A DNA stretch of 64,000 bases from Leptospiraceae bacterium (GTDB taxonomy: Bacteria; Spirochaetota; Leptospiria; Leptospirales; Leptospiraceae): contig JACKPB010000006.1 of the NCBI GenBank assembly GCA_024233875.1, positions 186,001-250,000 on the forward strand, given 5' to 3'. Made by a program: the position numbers and the translations under genes. The first letter of the stretch is position 1, and every line of letters starts with the position of its first letter. Of this stretch, positions 27,579-36,990 are shown piece after piece. The notes under the pieces are model-generated. The model did not search any database. It was given only the letters and a program-made list of their open reading frames with translations, and was not told where the DNA came from.

Positions 27579-27679
27579 GTCATTTTTAAAAGTATTTGCG
27601 TATTCATTATTAAATCAGCAATAAAATGGCTACATACCGTGAATAGAATAACGCAATTATTTCTGAGAATGGGTATATA
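27575..27679 (+). repeat. R1 dispersed repeat, copy D2
   Basis: Full forward copy with core AATAAAATGGCTACATACCG. It ends in GAGAATGGGTATATA. Its start TATAGTCATTTT is shared with the end of partial copy D1, so the pair can fold into a long cruciform between convergent folC and the hydrolase gene. Confidence 0.85.
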
Positions 27680-27756
27680 ACTGATTCTTTTGTGAATGCT
27701 CAAACCTTTTGAAAATGACAATAAAAAAATACAATCCGATCACTGGATGTGAATCT

Positions 27757-27858
27757 ATTATTGACTCACATTACGCAAAGAAGCGAAATGTGAGGTTGCA
27801 GGGAGCCTGCCAGCAGCTCGGGCTACCGCCCAAACCCATATTTTTATTGATTTATTAG
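27757..27858 (+). repeat. R2 hairpin repeat, copy a
   Basis: About 100 bp with three successive hairpins: CTCACATT/AATGTGAG; GCAGG/CCTGC; GGGC/GCCC (GGGCTACCGCCC). It starts TATTATTGACTCACATTACG and ends in TTTATTAG. It lies about 80 bp after R1 copy D2. Related copies lie at 36424 and 39304. Confidence 0.8.
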
Positions 27859-27921
27859 CAAAAAATGATTTTGATTTTAAACTAAAAAAAATTAGAAAAA
27901 TAAAATACTGCGTAAGATGAG

Positions 27922-28878
27922 TTATTGAATACTGTATAAAAAACTCAAAATGATATCATTTAATTTATTATTGGTTGAAGGAGAAACAATATTCCCGCCC
28001 AAAATGTGTTGGTCGCTATCTTCTGATTCTGTAAATGGAACCAGTTTTTTAGGACTGGATCCAAAGATTTCAAATTTTCGTTCCACTTCTTTTGCACTGA
28101 TGACCCTGTCCTCCGGAGAATAAATTATGAGAAGGGGAGTTCGGACCTGACTCACATCCACTTTTTCTGCTACCTTAACTAATCCCATAAGGTTGAGAAT
28201 AGCCTTATAGGGTGTTTTGTAGTTCCAATACTTAGCAATTTCTGCATTTTTGGGTTTCCATTCCCTATATTCACCCAGGGTCAATCGAACCAGTAAGTTT
28301 CCCCAGGGGAGAAGTGCCAGGTCAGAGAAGGGATCCTTGGGATGGAAGTTCGGTGAGATGAATATATAGGTATAGATGGATTCTCCTTCTTTTTGACCCA
28401 TCAACCAATTTCCCAAAGTAGCACCGGTTGAATTTCCTATGAATAGAACGCGTTTGCCCAGAATCTTTCCTATAGCGATTGCTTCCCGGGCGTCATTCAA
28501 CCAGTCATTCACTCTCGCGTATCCCAAATCATCCACTCCTGCTCCATGTCCACTCATCCTGGTTAGAAATATATTGGCTCCGAGATTCTTTGCGAGATTT
28601 TCAGGGATGGGGTGCAATTCCATACGGGAGGCAGAATACCCGTGTAAAAAAATGATTGAGTAGTCGGTCTGGTTTTTTAATTCGGGATTGTTCCAAAGTA
28701 TGAGTTTGTTTGTGTTTTCACGAAGATTTTGGATCTTAGATTCTTCTTCCTGAATGTATTTTTCCGGATCTTCTATGGAATAGATTTTAGGAGTAAAACT
28801 TGTATCTACAGTGGGACCGAGTAGAATCGCAATAAGTAATACGGGTATGATGAAAAGGATAGATTGTTTTTTACTCAT
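27922..28878 (-). CDS. Membrane-anchored alpha/beta hydrolase
   Basis: A 318-residue alpha/beta-hydrolase fold enzyme with an N-terminal hydrophobic anchor or signal segment (about residues 6-24). The oxyanion region is FLHGYSASRMELHPI (about 77-91). The nucleophile elbow is FIGNSTGATLG (GNSTGA at about 147-152). The acidic residue is probably in IIYSPEDRVI and the histidine in DSDQHILGG near residue 292, with the order expected for a catalytic triad. It resembles esterase/monoglyceride-lipase types rather than the secreted triacylglycerol lipase nearby. The substrate is unknown. RBS and promoter are not distinctive. Confidence 0.8.
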   Translation of the reverse strand: MSKKQSILFIIPVLLIAILLGPTVDTSFTPKIYSIEDPEKYIQEEESKIQNLRENTNKLILWNNPELKNQTDYSIIFLHGYSASRMELHPIPENLAKNLGANIFLTRMSGHGAGVDDLGYARVNDWLNDAREAIAIGKILGKRVLFIGNSTGATLGNWLMGQKEGESIYTYIFISPNFHPKDPFSDLALLPWGNLLVRLTLGEYREWKPKNAEIAKYWNYKTPYKAILNLMGLVKVAEKVDVSQVRTPLLIIYSPEDRVISAKEVERKFEIFGSSPKKLVPFTESEDSDQHILGGNIVSPSTNNKLNDIILSFLYSIQ

Positions 28879-29039
28879 TTCTTTTCCTATTTTTTGGGAA
28901 AGTTCTTTTTGAAGTAAAAAATATAAATCAATCTCCTGTGAATTAGAAAATTTTAAAAAAAAATGAAAATGCTAGAATGGACTAGGACGAAGGATCATTC
29001 GATGTCTTCCTGATCTATTTTCTTCAGTTTGAGTTGAGA

Positions 29040-29071
29040 CCGGAAATCCGTGTTTTTCAACCGATTTCCGG
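29040..29071 (-). terminator. Hairpin after the lipase-foldase gene
   Basis: CCGGAAATC (29040-29048) and GATTTCCGG (29063-29071) form 9-bp arms with a 14-base loop, 34 bp downstream of the foldase stop. The T-run is poor, so the assignment is moderate. Confidence 0.4.
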
Positions 29072-29104
29072 AGTTCAAATTCTCATTTTCAATTGAATCT
29101 AATT

Positions 29105-30148
29105 TTAGTTGCCTGAGAGTTCTCTTTCTAGTTCCATTCTTTTGGAGTAGAGTTCCGCCTCTTCTTTTCCTCCCAGATATTCTATTCTGAGCTTCATCAG
29201 TTTCTCTTCTCTGTCCTTGGAAGACAAACCGGGATTGGCTGTTAAGAATTCTTTTTCTTTGATTTGATAGGTTTCAATTTTTTTCAATTCTTCAGCATAC
29301 TCTTCGCGACCTTTGGCGATTCGATCTGCGGCTTCCTTTCCAAAAATATTTTCTTCCATAGCCCGAACTTTTTTGGCCCGATCCTCAGGAGATAATTTAT
29401 CAAGATCTGTTTGCCTCAAGAAAAGTTCAGTTTGATATCGATCATATTTTTCTTCTCTTTCCTTCATCGCCTCATAGTAATCTCCATAAATTTGTTTTTG
29501 GAGGTCGTCATACTCTTTCACTCTTTGGTCGCCGGAAAGTTTTTTGGTTTTCTCTAATAAATCCTTAGACTGTAGTACGAAATCTGCTTTTGACTCTTCC
29601 AATCCAAATACTAGCTTTGCTTCCTCATCATTGAAAAATTCTCTTCTTTTTTTCTTGATCATTTCATATCTTTCTTCAAAGCTGAGATTTTTTTTCTCAG
29701 GGTTGGATTCAAATTCTATCATCGCTTTCTCATAACGTACATAGTTTTTAAATAGATCGATCATAGATTTATTGTGGGGAGGAGGGTAGGTCTTTTCTAA
29801 AAATGCAACCACAAGGGCATTGCATTGATCATAAGAGTAATCTTTCGGACATTTTCGTTTGATTCCCCAGAGTTCCATAACCAGATTGACCCGCCCCGAC
29901 CTGACACGGCTCATTAAATCGTCGAAGCTCAGCATATTGTCTTCGTTGAAAATAGATTCTGCCTGTTCCATATAAAAAGGATCCACCTCATCAAATATTG
30001 ACATAGTACTTGTGTTTGATTTTGAAGGAGAAGGTCTATCTTCTCCTTCAGTACTTCCGGTTTTTACTTTCTTTCCCGGAATCATCATGTATGCGGTAAT
30101 CAGAGCGATCAGTCCCAGGGCTCCAAAAATTAGAAATTTTTTATTCAT
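29105..30148 (-). CDS. Lipase-specific foldase (LifO-like lipase chaperone)
   Basis: A 347-residue protein with an N-terminal membrane anchor (about residues 5-23), a variable linker and a long charged helical domain. That is the plan of lipase-specific foldases, which sit in the inner membrane and fold secreted lipases in the periplasm. Motifs resembling Lif are LFKNYVRYEKAM (about 133-144), the repeated FFNDEEAKLVFGLEESKA (about 170-187), and ENIFGKEAADRIAKGREEYAEELKK (from about 259). The RxxFDY-type hallmark is weak (NLVMELWGIKR). The lipase gene upstream on the same strand supports the role. A good ribosome site (GAGGAAG) precedes the ATG. Remote similarity makes this an inference. Confidence 0.65.
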   Translation of the reverse strand: MNKKFLIFGALGLIALITAYMMIPGKKVKTGSTEGEDRPSPSKSNTSTMSIFDEVDPFYMEQAESIFNEDNMLSFDDLMSRVRSGRVNLVMELWGIKRKCPKDYSYDQCNALVVAFLEKTYPPPHNKSMIDLFKNYVRYEKAMIEFESNPEKKNLSFEERYEMIKKKRREFFNDEEAKLVFGLEESKADFVLQSKDLLEKTKKLSGDQRVKEYDDLQKQIYGDYYEAMKEREEKYDRYQTELFLRQTDLDKLSPEDRAKKVRAMEENIFGKEAADRIAKGREEYAEELKKIETYQIKEKEFLTANPGLSSKDREEKLMKLRIEYLGGKEEAELYSKRMELERELSGN

Positions 30149-30242
30149 ATACTTCCTCTATCTCAACTTGAAAATTTATTTTAGTTCACAATCACAGACC
30201 TTTTTGATGGAAAGGCCAAAGTATATATAGATTTGTCTAAGC

Positions 30243-30276
30243 AAAAAAAAAGATGCCATCTTTCGATAGCATCTTT
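30243..30276 (-). terminator. Rho-independent terminator after the lipase gene
   Basis: AAAGATGC (30249-30256) and GCATCTTT (30269-30276) form 8-bp arms with a 12-base loop; on the minus strand a run of T follows (30251-30243). It lies between the lipase and the foldase, so foldase expression needs read-through or its own promoter. Confidence 0.85.
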
Positions 30277-30297
30277 CTGATAAAGGGTATTCAGTGA

Positions 30298-31227
30298 TTA
30301 CTGATTGCTTTTGGCATTTTTAGCCATATTCAAAAAGTATTCTTCAACATCGTACCACAATTGACCGGTCCATTCAAAATTTGTAGCTTGAAGATGATCT
30401 ACACCGGTAACTAATAAACCATAAGATGGTCCGCCTTTCCATGTTCCCCATTTTTGAGAGGTTAAAGGAACCACTCCATCATTCTCTCCTCCCTGACCGT
30501 TAAATACTCCACCTGTCCAACAAATCGGATAAGTGATACCCATGATCGGATGTTGAATGAGATCCAAAATGGTCATTTTAGAACCATAAGAGAAATATTT
30601 TACACCGGACTTATTAGGTACTGTTGTATTGAAAGTAGCCAGAGTTTTTGAAGTTAAAGAATTAGCCATTGCAAGGACATCCTGCTGATTGCTTGAATAC
30701 ATAAGGTTTCCAAACCAGTTGACCACTGTGCCTACAAATGGTTCTAACCAATCAGGTATTACACCCAAGCCTATATCAGCAACCGGAGATCCTCTGTGAA
30801 CAGCGTTCAGAGTAGTTACAGTTGAGATCTTCCCGTACAGAGAACTCGAATGAGAAGCTATGTATCGAGAAACCAATCCTCCCTGAGAGTGACCGAGAAG
30901 GTGAACTTTGGTTGCTCCAACAGAATTCATAAAGTCTATGATCTGAGGAACAGTTTGACCGGCTCTTGTTGAGATAGAAGCCATTGCCTGAGATCCGGGG
31001 CTAATCACTTTCGCTCCCTTGCTCTTCAGATAATCGTCCATTCCGCCCCAATAAGTTAAGATACTTGCCGGTGGGTTCTTATCATCAAAACCAAGAATTC
31101 CGTGAATCAGGATGTATGGATGAGAACCCTGTAAGGGAGGGGTGCTGGATCCACCTGACGCAGAAACCGAAGTTGTGATGAGAAGGCTGAAGATGGTTGT
31201 GAGTAATATTTTCGCTAGTGTTTTCAT
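30298..31227 (-). CDS. Secreted triacylglycerol lipase (family I-like)
   Basis: A 309-residue secreted lipase with a signal peptide (first 23 residues, MKTLAKILLTTIFSLLITTS, cleavage near SVSA-SGG). It resembles Pseudomonas/Burkholderia-type family I lipases. The oxyanion hole is ILIHGILGFD (about 39-48), the nucleophile S114 lies in GHSQGG, D250 in the ENDGVVPLTSQKWG segment and H278 in GVDHLQATN. The order and spacing fit the catalytic triad and the usual calcium-binding loop. Family I lipases need a foldase, and a foldase-like gene lies next on the same strand, after a terminator. Confidence 0.9.
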   Translation of the reverse strand: MKTLAKILLTTIFSLLITTSVSASGGSSTPPLQGSHPYILIHGILGFDDKNPPASILTYWGGMDDYLKSKGAKVISPGSQAMASISTRAGQTVPQIIDFMNSVGATKVHLLGHSQGGLVSRYIASHSSSLYGKISTVTTLNAVHRGSPVADIGLGVIPDWLEPFVGTVVNWFGNLMYSSNQQDVLAMANSLTSKTLATFNTTVPNKSGVKYFSYGSKMTILDLIQHPIMGITYPICWTGGVFNGQGGENDGVVPLTSQKWGTWKGGPSYGLLVTGVDHLQATNFEWTGQLWYDVEEYFLNMAKNAKSNQ

Positions 31228-31617
31228 TTAGATTTTCTCCTTGAGTGATTGGGAAGAAATTAACGGAAAGGTTTTTTTTGTAAAGAGTTTCTTAGAAAAA
31301 AATATTAGAACGCTATTCGTCTTCCTTCCTGTTTCAATTTCATATCTTAGTTTTAGTGAAAGTAAACAAAAGATAACCTTTCTTTGACATTAGAATTATT
31401 TTCAAACTCATTGCCGCATTTTAGATAAAATCTACAATGAAATGGTCGGATATCAGGAAAAGAAAACTCCAAATCCCCTGAGCTCAGCTGAACAAAAATT
31501 CTATCTAGTGTGGACAGAGGATTGGATTTGATTGAAATTCGATTTTCGGATGCGTGAGGAAAATCTAAAAAAATTGCTGAATGAAAATCTGAATAAAGAC
31601 TTAGTCTCTAAAAGTAT
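31228..31617. other. Intergenic region upstream of the lipase
   Basis: About 390 bp between the lipase start and the end of the first hybrid kinase gene. It is AT-rich with no supported gene and no R1/R2 repeat; it should carry the lipase promoter. Confidence 0.4.
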
Positions 31618-33462
31618 CTAATTTGAAGAGGTGGATCCAGAATTCAGATCGTAATGATTGTCTTTGAAATCACTGGTCAGGATATCATAGATATCCTTTG
31701 CTCTGTATGGCTTTTTCAGGACAAAATCTATACCTTCCTTCAGGCAATTTTGAATGGTAGTTTCCTCTGAGTCCCCTGTGATGGCAATGAGTAAGGGCTG
31801 AGGAAAGCTACTTGAACCCCGAATGATTCTTGAGAGTTCAATCCCTGACTTTCCGGGAAGATTGAGGTCGGTCAGTATTATATTGTGACCCATCTCTTCA
31901 TACAGAGTCAAAGCTTCTTCTGCAGATTGTGATACGGTTACATTTTTAAACTTATATCCTATTAGTATTTCCTTAAGTAATAATAAGTTAATCTCTTCAT
32001 TCTCGATCACTAGAATTTTTGAATTCAATAATTTTTGGTTGAATTCGATCTTATCGTCTATTAGGTTCGGATTGGTAATGCATTTAGAGCAATACGCAAC
32101 TTCACAATTTTCTGATTTCCAATCCCGACATGGCTCCAGAGGTAAATCAATTTCTATTTGAGTTCCTTTTCCCAATTCACTAGAAATCTTTATATTTCCC
32201 TGCATGAGTTGAATCAAATTGTGAACAATAGAAAGTCCCAGCCCGGTACCTCCAAACTTTCTTGTGATACTTGAGTCTTCCTGTTGAAAGGGTCTGAATA
32301 TTTTAGAAATTTTATCCTTAGAGATTCCTTTTCCTGTATCCATGACTGAGATAAGGAGAGTGTCTTTCTCTTCGTCCTTCCATCTCAATTCGAGAACAAT
32401 TCTTCCTTCTGAGGTAAATTTAAAAGAATTGGAAAGAAGGTTGTAGATGATTTGACGTATTTTAGTTGGATCCCCACTGAAATGATTGGGAAAGGTATCA
32501 CCGTAAATAATTCTAAAGTCAATGTTTTTGTCACCGGCAGTTGCTTCAAAGGAGAGAGAGACCTCATCTATCAATTCATACAAATTAAATGGGATACTTT
32601 CTATAGATATTTCGCGGGATTCTATCTTAGATAGATTCAAAACATTGTTCACAAGGGATATCAAATGATTGCTAGAGCCCGAAAGAATTTTGATGTACCT
32701 GTCTAGTTCTTTCGGATTAGATTTGTTTTTTTTCAGAAGCTCGACACTACTTATGATATTGTTCAATGGGTTTCGGATTTCATGATTTACATTTGCAATG
32801 AAAAGAGATTTTTCCCTATGAGCCTTCTCAGCTTTCAATCTTTCTTCAATATTTTCCAGGATGGAAGAATTGGAAATTTGGAAATACTTTCTGAAGAAGA
32901 AGAGTATCATAGTTATGAAAAATATTGAATTCAGGGGATATAGATACAGTTCATTGATTAGATAAATATAAAATGACTTTATCCCGATAAAAGTAACCAG
33001 GAATTCTGAAGATTCGGGAATTTGTGAAATGATATATAAATCGTTTTCTGATCTATAGATTTTGGTGTCTTGAAGCTGTGAATCGGGGGATAAATGGCTC
33101 AGGTATTCTAGACAATGAGAGTTTCTCTCTTTAGAATCTGATAGAGGTATGTTTTTACTATCACAGATAGAAGATAGAATTTTTGATTCGAATACTTCTT
33201 TTTTAAGTTTGGAGTCTTTACTTTTCTCTTCTAATCTGATTCCGGATTTTGTAAGTCTTAGTTCATTTTCTAAATTCTTGTTTTCATTGATTTGTACTAA
33301 AGTATTTAAGTGAAAACTGAATAGTTTTTCACGATACAAATTATTAGAGCTCAAGAAGAGAGATGTCATGAGTGAGGTGAAGATAATAAACAAAGCTAGA
33401 ATACTGAAAAGGAACACTTTGTCAAAATTCATTTGGTTCAGTGTTTGTTCCTGATTCTTCAT
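31618..33462 (-). CDS. Hybrid sensor histidine kinase/response regulator, first of tandem pair
   Basis: A 614-residue inner-membrane sensor. It has two transmembrane segments (about 15-38 and 163-190) framing an extracytoplasmic sensor of about 125 residues with a cysteine pair (C100, C117). Then come HisKA with H227 in NVNHEIRNPL, HATPase (DTGKGIS, GGTGLGLS), and a C-terminal receiver with phospho-acceptor D532 in LTDLNLPG. A linker between the kinase and the receiver carries C445-x12-C458-x2-C461, shared with the paralogue next door. The start at 33462 has a strong AGGAGG site; the frame is open to 33519. No output domain: it probably signals to a separate regulator. Confidence 0.9.
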   Translation of the reverse strand: MKNQEQTLNQMNFDKVFLFSILALFIIFTSLMTSLFLSSNNLYREKLFSFHLNTLVQINENKNLENELRLTKSGIRLEEKSKDSKLKKEVFESKILSSICDSKNIPLSDSKERNSHCLEYLSHLSPDSQLQDTKIYRSENDLYIISQIPESSEFLVTFIGIKSFYIYLINELYLYPLNSIFFITMILFFFRKYFQISNSSILENIEERLKAEKAHREKSLFIANVNHEIRNPLNNIISSVELLKKNKSNPKELDRYIKILSGSSNHLISLVNNVLNLSKIESREISIESIPFNLYELIDEVSLSFEATAGDKNIDFRIIYGDTFPNHFSGDPTKIRQIIYNLLSNSFKFTSEGRIVLELRWKDEEKDTLLISVMDTGKGISKDKISKIFRPFQQEDSSITRKFGGTGLGLSIVHNLIQLMQGNIKISSELGKGTQIEIDLPLEPCRDWKSENCEVAYCSKCITNPNLIDDKIEFNQKLLNSKILVIENEEINLLLLKEILIGYKFKNVTVSQSAEEALTLYEEMGHNIILTDLNLPGKSGIELSRIIRGSSSFPQPLLIAITGDSEETTIQNCLKEGIDFVLKKPYRAKDIYDILTSDFKDNHYDLNSGSTSSN

Positions 33463-33711
33463 GACCTGCCTCCTTCCTTTATTCATTCTTGCTAATATTT
33501 GCCAGAACATCCTATACAATATTATAATTTATTGACTGAATGGCAAAGAGATTCTTCAGCCAAAATGTCCAAATAAAAAAAATATTGTCCAACGCATTGC
33601 AGCGTGAAATGTTTTTGGTTCAAACCTTAGACAAAGTCTCTATTCGTTGATTACGATACTCATTCTCAATAAGAAGTAAGGGTAGGGGAGTTGTTTGGAG
33701 ATGGGCTGAAA
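33463..33711. other. Intergenic gap between the tandem kinases
   Basis: About 250 bp, AT-rich, with no gene and no strong hairpin. The kinases may have separate promoters. Confidence 0.3.
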
Positions 33712-35622
33712 TCAAACTTTTTGAATCTTGTGATCTGTTTCCATATCAGGAAAATCATCTTGAGGTGGATAAGGAATCGAAAAATCTATTTGTTTTTCTA
33801 AATATCTTTTTTTCATACTATCCAAAATCTCTTTTCCACGAAACGGTTTGCTTAAGACATGATTCATTCCGGATTTATAGCAACTATCAATAATATTTTC
33901 AGAATTATCACCGGTGATTCCTACTACAATCGGATTTGTAGAGTTGTGATGCAATCTTATCAATCTGGTGAGTTCCAATCCATCCATACCCTGCATGTGA
34001 AGATCAGTCAGGATGAAGTCAAAATGTCTCTCCTGAATTTTTAGAAGAGCGTCTTCAGCTGAACTCACAGAGTGTATATTTGTGAAGTGATAGGAAGTGA
34101 GGATATCGTTCAGAATCATGACATTGATCTCGTCATCATCGACGATGAGAACTTCGGATTCGGTGAGTTCTGAATTTATGGTAGCTAACTCTTCATCACG
34201 GAGAGTAGAATTGGATTTGCATCCCAGACAATGCTTTTCATCCAAGCTTCCCTCCCTCCATCGCGCACAGACAGAAAGGGGGAGTACTATATCAAAACTA
34301 GTTCCCAATCCTAATTGGCTTTTTATTGTAATGTCACCATTTAAGAATTCGACCAATTTTTTTACGATAGATAGCCCGAGACCGGTTCCTCCAAATTTTC
34401 TGGTGATGGTAGAATCTTCCTGCTTGAAGGGTTCGAAGATATACTTGAGTTTTTCGGAAGAAATCCCTTTTCCTGTATCTCTTATCGTGATGTGAATCTT
34501 TTCCCGAGACTCATCCACCCATTTGAAGGCAATAGAGATCAATCCGGATTGAGTAAATTTAAAGGCATTGGAGACTATGTTAAAAATGATTTGTCTGATC
34601 TTCGTTGGGTCTCCCATAAAGTGATTGGGAAATTTATCCAGGAACTCAATTTTCAGAGGTGTGTTTCTCTTCTCGCTTTCCGCCTGGAAAATATTTGAAA
34701 CTTCATCCATCAATTCATAGAGGTTGAATTTCGCTATATCTAGCTCTAATTGATTGGATTCAATTTTTGAAATATTCAGAACATTGTTTACGAGAGAAAG
34801 GAGGTGTGAGCCCGAACTGGAGATCACTTTCAAATATTTCTGAACTTCTTCGGGATTGTGAGAATTCTTATTTAAAAGTTCAATGCTTCCGATAATTCCG
34901 TTTAGAGGATTCCTGATTTCATGGTTCACATTGGCAATGAACATTGTCTTAGCTTTTGAAGCCATTTCGGCTTCATTTTTAGCTTTTGAATTCTCATCTA
35001 TCAACTGATTGGAAATTTTATAATAGTACCTGAACAGGACAATGATAGTAAATCCAAAGAATAGTGAATTGAAGACTAGCACATAGAGTGATTTAAAAAT
35101 TGAGAAATAGATAAATTTTTTATCAATTTTGTTTATCAAGAGTACAGAGTACTGGGGTAGGTTGGAAACAACCGCTATCTCTTTCTCCTTCAAAAGCTCG
35201 AGACTCGTGACACTTGCCTGAGATTGCTCAAATTTATTAATGAAAAAATCACAAATATTTGCTTTGTGTGAGTCCAAGAGACCTGAATCTTTGAGGTTAG
35301 GATTTTTGTACGGGCAAATCATTGTTTCTATACTGTCCTCAAAACTTTCGGCTTCAAAGAATTTATTTTTGGAGATACTTCTCAGGAATCCCTGATTGAA
35401 GATGCCGTAAGTCGGAACGTAATTTATCATCAGATTGGGATTTTCAATTAAAGAATTTTCTATTCTTAGATGATAGTTGGACAGAGTTTTTTTGTCTGCT
35501 TTCTCATCGATGAGGAGAATGTAAGCGATTTGAGAACTGAAGATTACAAGTAGAGCAAAAACAGTAAAAAGAAATATTCTTTTGAAAAGATTTTCTTTGT
35601 TTTGCTGATTGCTCAATTGCAT
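33712..35622 (-). CDS. Hybrid sensor histidine kinase/response regulator, second of tandem pair
   Basis: A 636-residue paralogue of the next gene. Transmembrane segments lie at about 14-37 and 177-200, the HisKA histidine is H234 in NVNHEIRNPL, followed by HATPase (GGTGLGLS) and a receiver with D540 in LTDLHMQG. The sensor domain contains C103 and C124. The linker between kinase and receiver has C452-x12-C465-x2-C468, as in the paralogue. The ATG at 35622 with AAGGA before it is chosen over the far upstream in-frame ATG at 35790. Function and stimulus are unknown. Confidence 0.9.
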   Translation of the reverse strand: MQLSNQQNKENLFKRIFLFTVFALLVIFSSQIAYILLIDEKADKKTLSNYHLRIENSLIENPNLMINYVPTYGIFNQGFLRSISKNKFFEAESFEDSIETMICPYKNPNLKDSGLLDSHKANICDFFINKFEQSQASVTSLELLKEKEIAVVSNLPQYSVLLINKIDKKFIYFSIFKSLYVLVFNSLFFGFTIIVLFRYYYKISNQLIDENSKAKNEAEMASKAKTMFIANVNHEIRNPLNGIIGSIELLNKNSHNPEEVQKYLKVISSSGSHLLSLVNNVLNISKIESNQLELDIAKFNLYELMDEVSNIFQAESEKRNTPLKIEFLDKFPNHFMGDPTKIRQIIFNIVSNAFKFTQSGLISIAFKWVDESREKIHITIRDTGKGISSEKLKYIFEPFKQEDSTITRKFGGTGLGLSIVKKLVEFLNGDITIKSQLGLGTSFDIVLPLSVCARWREGSLDEKHCLGCKSNSTLRDEELATINSELTESEVLIVDDDEINVMILNDILTSYHFTNIHSVSSAEDALLKIQERHFDFILTDLHMQGMDGLELTRLIRLHHNSTNPIVVGITGDNSENIIDSCYKSGMNHVLSKPFRGKEILDSMKKRYLEKQIDFSIPYPPQDDFPDMETDHKIQKV

Positions 35623-36342
35623 CTGGAATCCTTTTGCGTATATGAAGACTATTTTTGAGTATGTATTTTCAATTACTTCAATTAGTGAGCAAATTTTTCG
35701 ATTTCTTGTCAATATTGACATAAACTGACAGTTAGAAATGGATATCCGATGTATTTTTTTTGTAAAGGGAAAAACCAAAAAAAGTTCCAAAATGTATTTT
35801 TTTTATAGCATTCTGCAGGATTGTATCAGAATAGAAATGATTTTAGTGATTTTACTAGTGCTCTGGCAGAGGATTTATTCTTGAGGGATAGGAAAAATTA
35901 TGATTTATACGTAAAAAATAACCTTGAGAGCCGGACGCTTTCAGTAAGTATAAAAATTTTCTCTTCCGGGAATCCTGGGAAGCTCATCTTTCATCGTGAT
36001 ATGCATGAATGGATCTCAGTGTAGATTGTTCTAGATCATCAAACACTATTGGACTTTTAGAAGCATTTTTAGGTCATCCTTCAATTCCCCAAAGTCAGGT
36101 TTGAAATTGTTTTGGGGGTTTTAATAGAATCTAAACGAATTCCACCTTCACATCCGGTGAAAAGGCCTGAACCCGTGCTTCTCTCCGGACAGGCTGAAAT
36201 TTTCCATAGTTTTTTGCCCGGCGAAGCATTGGGAACGCAGGAAAGTTTTTTTTTTGCACCTCTTATTTTTTCGTTGAGTAACATCATTTCTTTTTGTAAG
36301 TCTCTTATCCATTCTCGAAAAGATTTTTTGCCAAACATTTTT

Positions 36343-36428
36343 TATAGTCATTTTCAAAAGGTTTACTCATTCATAGAGAAATCGGATATAAAATGCCTAG
36401 ATACCGTATTAGAAAAACTGTAATTATT
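36343..36428 (+). repeat. R1 dispersed repeat, copy E (truncated)
   Basis: Begins TATAGTCATTTTCAAAAG; core AAAATGCCTAGATACCG is diverged. It is cut off after TAATTATT, where the R2 copy begins, so R2 seems to replace the R1 end. Confidence 0.7.
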
Positions 36429-36513
36429 AACTCACAGTACGCAAAGAAGCGAAATGTGAGGTTGCAGGGAGCTTGGGCTGTCGCCTAAACCCATATTTTT
36501 CTTGATCTATTAG
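36424..36513 (+). repeat. R2 hairpin repeat, copy b (shortened)
   Basis: Has the first hairpin (CTCACAGTACGC...GCGAAATGTGAG) and the GGTTGCAGGGAGC segment, but lacks about 14 bp of the second hairpin. It ends with CCCATATTTTTCTTG. Confidence 0.7.
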
Positions 36514-36990
36514 TAGAATATGATTTTGTAAAAAAATTAAAATGTCCGGAAGAATAAAAAAATGAGTAAGTAAGTTAATTTTATATATTTCTAACCGGAA
36601 AAATTTCAAATCAATTCGGGTCGATGTACATTGAAACAAAAGAAATAACCTAAGTAGTTAAGATATATAAAGAGAATATTTTTATGGAAGATCAGCTAAC
36701 TGATTTTATATTTTTTAGAGTAAGATAATTAAATGATTAAATATATAAATATTTATTTTTTGAATTTAAAATTCTAATTTGAGTCTAACTATTAAAATCG
36801 GTTGTTATCCTCTCGGTAGGTTTTGAAGGTTCTCTTAAATGGAAAAATGTAGAAATTTAAAGAAAATAAATGTAGAAATTATTAAATTGAAAGGATTTCA
36901 AAATTTTTATGGAAAAGTAATGACGTTTATATGATAAGGATGTTTATATTCTGATTTGGTATAGATCGTCCTATGTGGTAAGGTATAAGA

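Larger units (their letters stand above)
35623..36990. other. Gene-poor interval with R1 and R2 repeats
   Basis: About 1.3 kb with no convincing gene. It holds R1 copy E (36343-36428) directly followed by an R2 copy (36424-36513). The stretch 36120-36340 is somewhat richer in GC and can be read in both strands without stops for 80-100 codons, but has no recognisable protein. The rest (36540-36990) is very AT-rich. Confidence 0.5.

Noticed and set aside
36081..36423. Opposed reading frames of about 85 and 103 codons
   Set aside because: No domain, no ribosome site worth trusting, and both strands are open over the same segment; likely chance in a slightly GC-richer stretch.
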